A stretch of 64,000 bases of DNA. It comes from an uncultured Coriobacteriales bacterium. Lineage in GTDB: Bacteria > Actinomycetota > Coriobacteriia > Coriobacteriales > UMGS124. Below are positions 37,329-45,714 of this stretch, one piece after another. Within the stretch, counting starts at the first letter, position 1, and every line of letters begins with the position of its first letter. The DNA is taken from assembly GCA_934654475.1 (NCBI GenBank), contig CAKUFZ010000002.1, forward strand, positions 62,001 to 126,000, written 5' to 3'. The notes under the pieces are model-generated. The model had not been told where the DNA came from. It worked only from the letters and a program-made list of their open reading frames with translations, and ran no database searches. The translations under genes were made by a program, and so were the position numbers.

Positions 37329-37964
37329 TTACGCCATCCAGGACTCGTCGGAGGGGTTGGCGCGGAAGGCAAGCAGGCGTTCCTCATCCTCGGGCTTGAT
37401 GTAGCCCTCGGCCACGGCAACCTTCACGAGCGTGTCGAAATCGCACAGAGACACATTCTTGACGTTGGCCTCAGCAAGGCGGTCAAGGCCCTTCTGCATG
37501 CCGTAGGTGAAGATGGAGGCGACACCGAGAACGTCGGCTCCGGCGGCACGCAGCGGCTCGACGCAATCGAGCACGGAGCCGGCGGTAGAGATGAGGTCCT
37601 CGATCACGACGACCTTCGTGCCGGGCTCACAGCGACCCTCGATCTGGTTCTTGCGGCCGTGGTCCTTGGCGGAGCCGCGCACATAGCCCATGGGAAGCTC
37701 AAGCTTGTAGGCGGCGATGGCGGCATGGGCGATACCGGCGGTGGAGGTGCCCATGAGCGCCTGGGCCTCGGGATAGACGGAGCGCACCGTCTCGGCCAGG
37801 CCCTCCTCGATCGCCTCGCGGGCCTCAGGGAAAGAGAGCGTCAGGCGGTTGTCGCAATAGATGGGGCTCTTGATGCCCGAAGCCCACGTGAACGGCTCGT
37901 CGGGACGAAGGAAAACGGCCTTGATACCCAGCAGGTGCTTTGCGATGGCAACCTTATCGACCAT
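37329..37964 (-). CDS. pyrE: orotate phosphoribosyltransferase
   Basis: Makes orotidine-5-phosphate from orotate and PRPP. The 211-residue protein has the PRPP motif VVVIEDLISTAGSV and YVRGSAKDHGRKNQIEG (Lys/Arg-rich catalytic loop). No other pyr gene is in the window. ATG 37964 follows GGAG by 8 nt. A -10 TACAAT at 38018-38023 lies about 50 nt upstream, just after the aromatic operon terminator, so it likely has its own promoter. Confidence 0.95.
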   Translation of the reverse strand: MVDKVAIAKHLLGIKAVFLRPDEPFTWASGIKSPIYCDNRLTLSFPEAREAIEEGLAETVRSVYPEAQALMGTSTAGIAHAAIAAYKLELPMGYVRGSAKDHGRKNQIEGRCEPGTKVVVIEDLISTAGSVLDCVEPLRAAGADVLGVASIFTYGMQKGLDRLAEANVKNVSLCDFDTLVKVAVAEGYIKPEDEERLLAFRANPSDESWMA

Positions 37965-38017
37965 GTCATGCTCTCCAATCGAACGTGCGCCCGAGGCGCA
38001 GGGCAGATGTGGCTCCT

Positions 38018-38023
38018 ATTGTA
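38018..38023 (-). promoter_or_regulatory. likely -10 box of pyrE
   Basis: TACAAT on minus, about 50 nt before the pyrE start and between it and the aromatic operon terminator. The matching -35 is poor. Confidence 0.4.
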
Positions 38024-38058
38024 AACGAAGAGCGCCCGTTGCACGACACAACGGGCGC
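38021..38058 (-). terminator. terminator of the aromatic operon
   Basis: On minus, GCGCCCGTTG and CAACGGGCGC form a 10-bp stem around a 7-nt loop and are followed by TCTTCGTTTAC. It lies 61 nt beyond the aroQ stop. Confidence 0.75.
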
Positions 38059-38118
38059 CCACGATACCAACAACGAACAAAGGCGAGAAAAGGGCCGCCG
38101 GCCTTCCCGGGGACGGGC

Positions 38119-38568
38119 CTATTCGGCCGTGTCGGCGCGCAGCTTGTCGGCAAGCAGGGACAAGGCATGGCGGTATCCTTCGATGCCCTCGCCGGCCACC
38201 GTGGCAAAACAGGCCTGGCGCACGAAGGAGACCTGGCGGAAGTCTTCGCGCGAGGCCACGTCGGAGATGTGGACCTCCACGCACGGAAGGCTCACGGCCT
38301 TGAGCGCGTCAAGGATGGCGACGCTCGTGTGCGTGTAGGCCGCAGGGTTCATGACGATGCCGTCGTAGACGCCCAAGGCCTGCTGGATGGCGTCGACGAT
38401 GGCGCCCTCGTGATTGGACTGGAAGTGGTCGCATGCCTCAAACCCCAGCTCACGGCCGGCAGACTCGATGAGGACGCACAGGGCGGCGTAGTTCTGGCTG
38501 CCGTAGATTGCAGGCTCGCGAATGCCGAGCATGTTGATGTTGGGACCGTCGATAACGAGTACTTTCAT
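38119..38568 (-). CDS. aroQ: type II 3-dehydroquinate dehydratase
   Basis: Converts 3-dehydroquinate to 3-dehydroshikimate, step 3 of the pathway. The 149 residues have GPNINMLGIREPAIYG (catalytic Tyr), FQSNHEGAIVDAI, NPAAYTHTSVAILDAL and PCVEVHISDV, all hallmarks of the type II enzyme. Last gene of the aromatic operon, 22 nt after aroEK; ends at a terminator. Confidence 0.96.
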   Translation of the reverse strand: MKVLVIDGPNINMLGIREPAIYGSQNYAALCVLIESAGRELGFEACDHFQSNHEGAIVDAIQQALGVYDGIVMNPAAYTHTSVAILDALKAVSLPCVEVHISDVASREDFRQVSFVRQACFATVAGEGIEGYRHALSLLADKLRADTAE

Positions 38569-38590
38569 GAGAAACTCCTGGTATATGGCG

Positions 38591-39967
38591 CTAGATGCGC
38601 TTCACAAGCCTGCAGATGCGACGCGCGGTGCCAAGCGGAGAGCCGCCGGAGGGAGCGACCTCGATGTCGGCCCACGCATGGTACAGGTCGGCTCGCTCGG
38701 CGCGCAGGCGCTCGAGGCCCTTGGCCTGGCTGAGCGGGCGCCCCTCCACGGCGAGGTCATCGGACGGGTCGTCGACAAGACCGCGCGTAAGAAGCACCAC
38801 CGGGCCGTTTTGCTTGAGGAAGAACCTGTTCTCAGGACGTGTGACGACACCGCCGCCCGTGGCGACCACGCGGCCCGAACGAGACGTTGCCTGCGCGACG
38901 CAGCGCGTCTCAATGGCGCGGAAGCCCTCCTCTCCCAGCTCATCGAAGATCTGCGGGATGGGCTTACCGGCCTCTACCTGCACCATTTCGTCGGTGTCGA
39001 CAAACTCAAAGCCGAGCATCTCGGCCAAAAGCATGCCCGTGCGCGTCTTGCCCGAGCCCGGCATGCCAATAAGGCTCACGACGCCCAGCTCGGCGCGCAT
39101 CTGCGCAAGGACGTCTTCCTCGATGTCGTCGGGGCGCTCGGCGCCCAAGAAGAGGTCGCTCGAACGCTTGGCCTGGGCCACAAGCATGGAAAGGCCACCC
39201 GCGCACGCTAGGCCGCGGACGCGGCCCTCCTGGACGAGGCGGGTCCTCAGCGGGTTGTAAATGAGGTCGCACACATAGCGCAGCGCCGGGAAGCGGTCGA
39301 GGTCGACGAGCGTGTCGTCGTCGGCGTGGGGATACATGCCGACCGGGGTCGCGTTGACGATGAGGACAACCTCGTCGCGCAAGGCGTCAGCCTGGGCAAT
39401 CTGAGAGGGACTGGCGGCAGCGGCGTCTCCGGCGAGAGCCGCAAAGGTCAGCTCGCCTTTGCGAGAGGCGCTCACCACAAGGGAGGCACCCCGGTCGGCG
39501 AGCACGGCGCGAACCGTCGCGGCCGCCCCGCCGTCGCCCAGAACAAGGCAGACCTGCCCGGCAACGTTGGCGTGGATGAGGTCGAGCTGGCGAGAAAACC
39601 CGTGATAGTCGGTATTGTCAGCAAACAGCGTGCCGTCTTCGCGCACGACAAGGGTGTTGGCGTTGCCAAGCCTCTCGACAGCCTTAGAACATACGTCTGC
39701 CGCACGGGCGGCGTCGCACTTGTATGGAATCGTCACGTTGAGGCCGCGGTAGCGACGCGCGGCGAAAAACGCCCCCACCTCGTCGCGCGGCACCTCCACG
39801 CGCTCATAGGGCACAGACCCCAAAAGGCCGTGGATACGCGGGGAGTGGCTGTGACCGAGCCGCTCCCCCACCAGGCCGAACGTGAGGTCCGCAGAACCCG
39901 CAAGCACACGGCGAAAAAGCGGTTCGGCTGAGGCGGCACCTGTGGGGGCCGTATCGGGTGCGGTCAT
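38591..39967 (-). CDS. aroEK: shikimate dehydrogenase-shikimate kinase fusion
   Basis: One 458-residue protein with two consecutive enzymes. Residues about 28-275 are AroE: GHSHSPRIHGLL, NVTIPYK with the catalytic Lys 83, DNTDYHGF with Asp 120, NADP loop GDGGAA, and NATPVGM. Residues about 294-458 are AroK: Walker A GMPGSGKT (301-308), DTDEM, EGFRAIE, TGGGVV, RPLSQ and RADLYHAWAD. Both sets of active-site residues are complete, so steps 4 and 5 are joined in one chain. The ATG lies 2 nt after the pheA stop. The window holds a second free aroK (3710-4267). Confidence 0.93.
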   Translation of the reverse strand: MTAPDTAPTGAASAEPLFRRVLAGSADLTFGLVGERLGHSHSPRIHGLLGSVPYERVEVPRDEVGAFFAARRYRGLNVTIPYKCDAARAADVCSKAVERLGNANTLVVREDGTLFADNTDYHGFSRQLDLIHANVAGQVCLVLGDGGAAATVRAVLADRGASLVVSASRKGELTFAALAGDAAAASPSQIAQADALRDEVVLIVNATPVGMYPHADDDTLVDLDRFPALRYVCDLIYNPLRTRLVQEGRVRGLACAGGLSMLVAQAKRSSDLFLGAERPDDIEEDVLAQMRAELGVVSLIGMPGSGKTRTGMLLAEMLGFEFVDTDEMVQVEAGKPIPQIFDELGEEGFRAIETRCVAQATSRSGRVVATGGGVVTRPENRFFLKQNGPVVLLTRGLVDDPSDDLAVEGRPLSQAKGLERLRAERADLYHAWADIEVAPSGGSPLGTARRICRLVKRI

Positions 39968-39969
39968 CG

Positions 39970-41148
39970 TTACACCAGCTCCGAATAGGTGCCGAGATAC
40001 TTGAAGTCGTCGCAGAAATCCTCGAGCTCGCACACGAGGCTTGCGAACTCGGGAGAGTACACCGAGGCATCCAGGTCGAAATAGAACATGAACTCGAAGT
40101 CCTGCCCCAGGATGGGTCGGCTCTGGAGCTTCGTGAGGTTGATGTCAAGCGCATAGAAGCGGGCAAGCACCTTGTAAAGCGCGCCGGGCTCGTGGGGCGC
40201 CACCATCATGAGCGACGTGCGGTCGGCACCGGGAAAGACCTGGAGGTCCTTCGTGATGCAGGCGAAGCGCGTATAGTTGTTGTCCGAGTCGTTCACCTGG
40301 CGCGCAAGCACGGACAAGCCGTAGAGCGCGGCGCAGGCGCGGCTCGAAAGCGCCGCCACGTCGGTGCGGCCCGACTCGGCAACCATGCGGGCGGCCTCGG
40401 CAGTGTTCGTGACGGGAGTCACCTTGACGTGGGGCATCCCCTCTAGATAGCGGGCGCACTGGTTGATGGCCTGCTGGTGGCTGTAGATCTCGGTGATGCC
40501 CTCAAGCGTGGCGCCCTCGTTGGCCAGCACGTTGTGGTCGACCTTGAGACGGTAGGTCCTCACAATGTGGAAGTCATGCTCCATCATGAGGTCGTACACG
40601 GCGTTGACGGTGCCGGCCGAGGAATTCTCGATGGGAAGCACGCCGTACTCGCACGTGCCCGACTCAACGGCCTGGAACACACCCTCGAAGTTGCGGTAGA
40701 ACGTGATGTTGGGACGCTTGAATATCTTTTCGGCGGCAAGCTGGGAGTATGCGCCGTCGACGCCCTGGCATGCCACGCTCGCAAACTGCGGGAAAAGCTT
40801 AGGCGTCGTCTCAAGAGCCTGCTCGATGCGCTCGCGCAGAGGGCTCGTGGGACGCATGCGATGCTCCTGATAAGCGCTCGACACCTCCATGAGCAGGGAG
40901 AACAGCACCGTGGCGTAGCTTTTGAACTCGGGTGAGGCCTGGTCGGCAATGGCGGAGAGAATCTGACGCTCACGGCGCGGGTCGGTGACGCGCAGGCCCA
41001 GCGAGCGCTTGACGTCGCCGATGCGCGAGGCGATGTCCATGCGGCGCTCAAATGCCTCGAGAATCTGCTTGTTGCAGGCGTCCATCTCAAGGCGCAGGGC
41101 ATTGATGTCAGGCTGGTCGATGGTGTTCGTTGGCAACGTTGAATCCAA
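39970..41148 (-). CDS. pheA: chorismate mutase-prephenate dehydratase (P-protein)
   Basis: Makes phenylpyruvate from chorismate through prephenate. The 392 residues show an AroQ-type chorismate mutase at the N-terminus (INALRLEMDACNKQILEAFERRM), the dehydratase domain (VACQGVDGAYSQLAA, LPIENSSAGTVNAVYDLM, NNYTRF) and an ACT domain with HEPGALYKVLARFYALDINLTKLQSRP, a Phe-sensing site. The predicted start is TTG 41148; no good ribosome site is visible and a nearby internal TTG or the ATG at the mutase start are alternatives. 29 nt after aroC, 2 nt before aroEK. Confidence 0.93.
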   Translation of the reverse strand: MDSTLPTNTIDQPDINALRLEMDACNKQILEAFERRMDIASRIGDVKRSLGLRVTDPRRERQILSAIADQASPEFKSYATVLFSLLMEVSSAYQEHRMRPTSPLRERIEQALETTPKLFPQFASVACQGVDGAYSQLAAEKIFKRPNITFYRNFEGVFQAVESGTCEYGVLPIENSSAGTVNAVYDLMMEHDFHIVRTYRLKVDHNVLANEGATLEGITEIYSHQQAINQCARYLEGMPHVKVTPVTNTAEAARMVAESGRTDVAALSSRACAALYGLSVLARQVNDSDNNYTRFACITKDLQVFPGADRTSLMMVAPHEPGALYKVLARFYALDINLTKLQSRPILGQDFEFMFYFDLDASVYSPEFASLVCELEDFCDDFKYLGTYSELV

Positions 41149-41177
41149 TCAAACGAAAGTGACGAGAAGATGCGCGG

Positions 41178-42335
41178 CTAACCGAAAAGGGTGCGGGTCC
41201 GCTCGAGGACCTGGGGGTCTACGGCCGAGTCGCTCACGGGTCCGAGGACCCCGTCCGAGGCAAGGCAGTCGATGACCGCCAAAGCCATGGCCGCCTCGAC
41301 GACGGGCACGGCGCGCACGACAACGCACGGGTCGTGACGGCCAGGAACGCTCAGACGGGCCTGGCAACCCTCGACGATGTCAATCGTGGACTGCTCTTCG
41401 GCAATGGAGGGTGTGGGTTTGAAGGCCGCGCGCACGATGACGGGCATGCCCGTGGAGATACCGCCCAGGATGCCGCCGGCGTTGTTCGTGCGGCACGTGG
41501 CATGACCCGCCTCGTCGAGCACGATGGGGTCGTTGTTCTGGGAACCGTACATGTCGGCGGCTGCAAAGCCCGCCCCGAACTCGACGCCCTTCACGGCGGG
41601 GATGCCGAAGAGCAGCTTGGCAACCACGTTCTCGATGCCGTCAAACATGGGGGCTCCCACACCTGCGGGGAGGCCGACGCAGGCACATTCGACAACGCCG
41701 CCCACCGAGTCCCGCGCGGCCCGGGCACCGCCGATGGCGGCCTGCATGGCAAGCCCCGCCTCGTCGTCGAGCACGGGGAAAACCTTGCCCACAAGGGCGG
41801 CGAACTGGTCGGAACCGCAGCAGACGGAATCGAAAGGCACGTCCTGAATGCCGGCGATGGAGCGAATGTGGGCAGCGACGCGAACGCCTCGACGAGCGAG
41901 AATCTGCAGAGCGACGCCACCGGCCGCACACAGGCAGGCCGTGAGACGCCCGGAAAAGTGGCCGCCGCCCGCCACGTCCTGCTGCCCGTGCCAGCGCGCC
42001 TGGGCCGTGAGGTCGGCGTGGCCCGGTCGGGGGTTGCGCGCGATTTGGGCATAGTCAGAAGAGCGCGTGTTGGTGTTCTCGATGACCATGGCAAGCGGCG
42101 CGCCACACGTGCGACCCTCGGGGTTGAGGCCGCTCAGCACAGAGGGCGCGTCGGCCTCCTTGCGCGGGGTCGACCAGGCGTTCTTGCCGGGAGCGCGTCG
42201 CGCCATGAAAGACGCGAGCTCTTCGAGGTCGACGGCCTCACCGGCCGGCAGGCCGTCGACGACGACGCCGATGGCCGGCGAATGCGACTGGCCAAAAACC
42301 TGTACTTTGACGCTTGATCCAAAAGACGAGGACAT
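41178..42335 (-). CDS. aroC: chorismate synthase
   Basis: Forms chorismate from EPSP using reduced flavin. The 385 residues contain GQSHSPAIGVVVDGLPAG, RRAPGKNAWSTPRKEAD, RPGHADLTAQARWHG, GGGHFSGRLTA and SVPGRHDPCVVVRAVPVVEAAMALAV; the second half shows GGILGGISTGMPVIVR. It starts 2 nt past the aroBA stop with GGAGG upstream. Step 7 of the pathway. Confidence 0.96.
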   Translation of the reverse strand: MSSSFGSSVKVQVFGQSHSPAIGVVVDGLPAGEAVDLEELASFMARRAPGKNAWSTPRKEADAPSVLSGLNPEGRTCGAPLAMVIENTNTRSSDYAQIARNPRPGHADLTAQARWHGQQDVAGGGHFSGRLTACLCAAGGVALQILARRGVRVAAHIRSIAGIQDVPFDSVCCGSDQFAALVGKVFPVLDDEAGLAMQAAIGGARAARDSVGGVVECACVGLPAGVGAPMFDGIENVVAKLLFGIPAVKGVEFGAGFAAADMYGSQNNDPIVLDEAGHATCRTNNAGGILGGISTGMPVIVRAAFKPTPSIAEEQSTIDIVEGCQARLSVPGRHDPCVVVRAVPVVEAAMALAVIDCLASDGVLGPVSDSAVDPQVLERTRTLFG

Positions 42336-42337
42336 GC

Positions 42338-44824
42338 CTAATCCTCCCTCCCCTCAACGCTGACCTGGCCACCCAGGCGGGCAAAGTCAGTAAAGAAGCC
42401 GGGGTAGGATTTGTTCACAGCCTGAGCCGCCTCCACGCACACCGAGCCCGACGCCTGCACGCTCGCCACAGCCGCCGACATGGCAAGGCGGTGGTCGTTG
42501 TGCGACCGCACGCGCCCGGAGTGGAAAGCGTGCGAGCCAAAGCCGCCGCGGCCGTGGATAACAAGGCCGTCGGGGAACTCCTCGAGGTCGATACCAAGGC
42601 GCTCGAGCATCTCGGAAGTGGTCTGAAGCCTGTCGGATTCCTTGATGCGCAGGCGTGCGGCACCCGTGATGCGCGTCGTGCCCACCGCGCAGGCAGCCAC
42701 AACAGACACGACAGGAACAAGGTCGGGGACGTCTGACGCATCGAGCTCGATTGCCTGCAAGGCGCAGGCGCCGGGGCGCACGGTGGCGACACCGCCGGAG
42801 CTGTCGCGTTCGACCTCGGTACCGAAGCGCTCGAGGATGTCGACAATCGCCTTGTCGCCCTGGGCAGAGTCAAAGTCGAGCCCTGAGACACTCACGCCCG
42901 TGCCGCCCAAGGCCCCTGCGCACAACCAGAAGGCAGAGTTGGACCAGTCACCCTCAACCTTAAGGAGAGATTGACTGTGGTACGTTTGCCCTGCGGAAAC
43001 GGCAAATTCCGTAATGGGCGACATGCAACCATCGATATCAAGTTCATAGTGAGACTCTTGAACCTCGATACCGAATACCTCCAGCGTACGGAGGGTCATA
43101 TCGATATATGGACGGGATTCGACCGTGCCATACAGGCGTACAGACCCCCCTTCCTCAAGCAGAGGCAACGCCATCAGCAGGCCAGTCACAAACTGCGACG
43201 AGACATTGCCCGCGATGAGAAAAGTACCACCCTTAAGCTGACCTTGAACTTCAAGGGGCCACGTACCCACGGGAGAGAGCCGCATGCCGTGCGCCTCAAG
43301 CTCCTCGCGAAGGGGCGACAGGGGTCGCTCGGGCAGGCGGCCTTGACCGTCGATGCGCGCATGGGCCCCCAGGGCACACGCCACCGGAAGCATGAAACGC
43401 AACGTGCTGCCCGATTCGCAGCAATCCAGCACGCGAACGCCTTCGGCCATCCCGGCGCGATCGATGGGTTCAACATGAAGGACCTCGCCTCGACGCACGA
43501 TTCGAGCTCCGAGAGCCTGAAGGCAGGCCTGCGTCGCCTCGATGTCCTTGCTCGTCGTGGAGCACACGATGTCGCACGGTCCATCGGCCAGGGCGGCGCA
43601 GATGAGCATGCGGTGCGCGGCGCTCTTGGAGGCGATGGCTGCAACTTGGCCGCCCAGAACACCGGGGCCCACCGTTGCCGTAAGCTCATGGCCGCCTCCG
43701 GCCACCTGCGCCTTGGTTGTTCCCTCGGCACAGCGCGCGTCGCGCTTGGCACAGCCCAGCTCCATGAGCTCGGAGAACTCCTCCATGCTCACGCGACGTA
43801 CCTCGCAAGAGCCAATGCCGCGCACAGCGACGATGTCGATGTGGTCGCCCGCACGCTTCTTGTCACGGTATGCCGCCTGCGCAATCTCGCAGGCAGGCTG
43901 CGTTGTGCCGCTCGGCAGCCCATGAACCGCCAGCATCTCTTCAATCTGCACGGCATCTTCTGGGGTGCAGAGACCCTTGGCCGCGCACGCTCGAGCCATG
44001 ATGGCAAGGCCTGCAGCCACGGCATGGCCATGCGTGACCGTAAAGTCACTCAACAGTTCGATGGAATGGGCTGCAGTATGGCCCAGGTTGAGCAGTTTGC
44101 GCTGTCCCGCCTCACGCTCGTCGGCCTGCACCACGTCGCGCTTGATGGACACGCAGCGTTCCACAATGCGACGTTCCTGGCCCGCAAGGGGGCTCTTCAG
44201 CCACTCAAAGAGCTCGGGGTCGCACATGACACCGTACTTCACGACCTCGCCCATGCCGTCGGTTACAAACTCGCCCGGCAGGGTCTTGAGACAACCCAAG
44301 TCGCAGACGACAAGGCCGGGCTGGTAGAACGCGCCGACGAGGTTCTTCCCCTCGGGCAGGTCGACGGCGGTCTTTCCGCCCACGCTGGAGTCAACCATGG
44401 CAAGAAGCGAGGTGGCCACCTGGACAAGGTTGCAACCGCGCATATAGCTGGCCGCGGTGAAGCCCGCAAGGTCGCCGACAACGCCGCCACCCAGGGCGAC
44501 GACGGTGCTCTGACGAGAGAGCCCCAGCGCGGCACAACGGCGCACAAGGCGCGAGAAGCTCTCGAGTGACTTGGTCTTCTCCCCTGCCGGCAGCACCTCA
44601 AGATGCGCGTCGAAACCAGCCGCACCCAGCGACATACTCACGCGTTCGGCATAGAGCGGGGCAACGTTGGAGTCGCTTACAAGCAGCACTTGCTTGTCGG
44701 CCGAGGACAGCGCCTCGCGCACAAGGCTTCCGAGCCTATCAAGCAGCCCCTCGCCTATCAGCACGTCGTAGCTGCCCGAAGCGCTCACATGCACCGTGCC
44801 GTATGCCTCAGATTGCAGCGTCAT
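42338..44824 (-). CDS. aroBA: 3-dehydroquinate synthase-EPSP synthase fusion
   Basis: One 828-residue protein. Residues 1 to about 360 are AroB: GGGVVGDLAGFTAASYMRG, TSLLAMVDSSVGGKTAVDLP, GMGEVVKYG, LNLGHTAAHSIE and THGHAVAAGL, the NAD and metal residues. Residues about 376-828 are AroA: SKSAAHRML, ESGSTLRFM, SSQFVTGLLMALP, GDWSNSAFWL, LRIKESDRL and HNDHRLAMS. Both active sites look intact. The two enzymes catalyse steps 2 and 6, so this is not an obvious channeling pair; the fungal AROM protein also begins with AroB and AroA in this order. Its start overlaps the tyrA stop by 4 nt. Confidence 0.93.
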   Translation of the reverse strand: MTLQSEAYGTVHVSASGSYDVLIGEGLLDRLGSLVREALSSADKQVLLVSDSNVAPLYAERVSMSLGAAGFDAHLEVLPAGEKTKSLESFSRLVRRCAALGLSRQSTVVALGGGVVGDLAGFTAASYMRGCNLVQVATSLLAMVDSSVGGKTAVDLPEGKNLVGAFYQPGLVVCDLGCLKTLPGEFVTDGMGEVVKYGVMCDPELFEWLKSPLAGQERRIVERCVSIKRDVVQADEREAGQRKLLNLGHTAAHSIELLSDFTVTHGHAVAAGLAIMARACAAKGLCTPEDAVQIEEMLAVHGLPSGTTQPACEIAQAAYRDKKRAGDHIDIVAVRGIGSCEVRRVSMEEFSELMELGCAKRDARCAEGTTKAQVAGGGHELTATVGPGVLGGQVAAIASKSAAHRMLICAALADGPCDIVCSTTSKDIEATQACLQALGARIVRRGEVLHVEPIDRAGMAEGVRVLDCCESGSTLRFMLPVACALGAHARIDGQGRLPERPLSPLREELEAHGMRLSPVGTWPLEVQGQLKGGTFLIAGNVSSQFVTGLLMALPLLEEGGSVRLYGTVESRPYIDMTLRTLEVFGIEVQESHYELDIDGCMSPITEFAVSAGQTYHSQSLLKVEGDWSNSAFWLCAGALGGTGVSVSGLDFDSAQGDKAIVDILERFGTEVERDSSGGVATVRPGACALQAIELDASDVPDLVPVVSVVAACAVGTTRITGAARLRIKESDRLQTTSEMLERLGIDLEEFPDGLVIHGRGGFGSHAFHSGRVRSHNDHRLAMSAAVASVQASGSVCVEAAQAVNKSYPGFFTDFARLGGQVSVEGRED

Positions 44825-45699
44825 TGCCCGCTCCTTTCGTTTTTGCCGCGGCGTTCGGCGTTCTCCTTGGCACGACGGCCATCGGCAAGCAGGCGGCGCA
44901 TCGTGTCGGCGTCGCGCGCGGCGAGCGCATCGCGGTATTCCCCAAGGCTCGCGATGATGGTGTCAAGCTCAAAAAGCAGGTTGTCGGCATCGTCGAAGAA
45001 CAGCTCCGTCCACATGTTCTCGTTGAGCCATGCAACGCGTGTGAGGTCCTTGTAGCTGCCGGCGGAAAAACCCTTGTGACCCTGCGCCGTGGGGCTTTTG
45101 ATAAAGGCATTGCTCACCACATGCGCCAACTGAGAGGTGAAGGCGATGCGCTTGTCATGCTCCTCGGGGGTGCCCACGCAGATGCTGCCGAAACCGGCTG
45201 GCGCGAGCAGGTCCTTGATGCGCTCGAACAGGGCCATGTCGTCGACACGGGGAGGGCAGATGACCATGGGGGCGTTGTGGAAGAGATTCTCGCGCGTGTA
45301 CTTGTAGCCCGAGTACTGGGTGCCCGCCATGGGGTGGCCGCCCACGAACGTGAAGCCGTGCTCGGCGGCGATGGGCATGCAACCCGCGCAGACCTCGCGC
45401 TTTACGCCCGCAGTGTCGATAACCAGGCAGTCCTTGCGCACGCGCTCGGCGTTTTCCTTGAGCCAGGCAATACAGCCGGCAGGATAGAGGGCAAGCAGGA
45501 TGAGGTCGCACGCCCCCACGTTGTCGGGCCCCAGCGTGCCTTGAATCGTTTCGTCGATGTTTGCCACAGCCATGGTGTCGGCATCGATGTCGAAGGCAAG
45601 CACGCGCCATCCCGCGGCATGATAGGCCTTGGCGAACGAGCCGCCGATAAGCCCCAAGCCTACGATGCCAACGGTATGGACCTCTTGGGTGTCTTCCAT
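44821..45699 (-). CDS. tyrA: prephenate dehydrogenase
   Basis: NAD(P)-dependent enzyme that forms 4-hydroxyphenylpyruvate from prephenate for tyrosine. The 292 residues have the Rossmann motif VGIVGLGLIGGSFA, DTAGVKREV, GGHPMAGTQYSGY and SQLAHVVSNAF. No ACT or chorismate mutase domain is present, so feedback by Tyr is not evident from the sequence. It lies 15 nt after aroF and overlaps aroBA by 4 nt. Confidence 0.94.
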   Translation of the reverse strand: MEDTQEVHTVGIVGLGLIGGSFAKAYHAAGWRVLAFDIDADTMAVANIDETIQGTLGPDNVGACDLILLALYPAGCIAWLKENAERVRKDCLVIDTAGVKREVCAGCMPIAAEHGFTFVGGHPMAGTQYSGYKYTRENLFHNAPMVICPPRVDDMALFERIKDLLAPAGFGSICVGTPEEHDKRIAFTSQLAHVVSNAFIKSPTAQGHKGFSAGSYKDLTRVAWLNENMWTELFFDDADNLLFELDTIIASLGEYRDALAARDADTMRRLLADGRRAKENAERRGKNERSGQ

Positions 45700-45714
45700 G
45701 CAGGCCTCCTTGGA

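Noticed and set aside
37201..37404. A 67-codon frame on plus in the ilvE-pyrE gap
   Set aside because: No ribosome site, an Arg/Ser-rich sequence without motifs, and overlap with the 3' end of pyrE.
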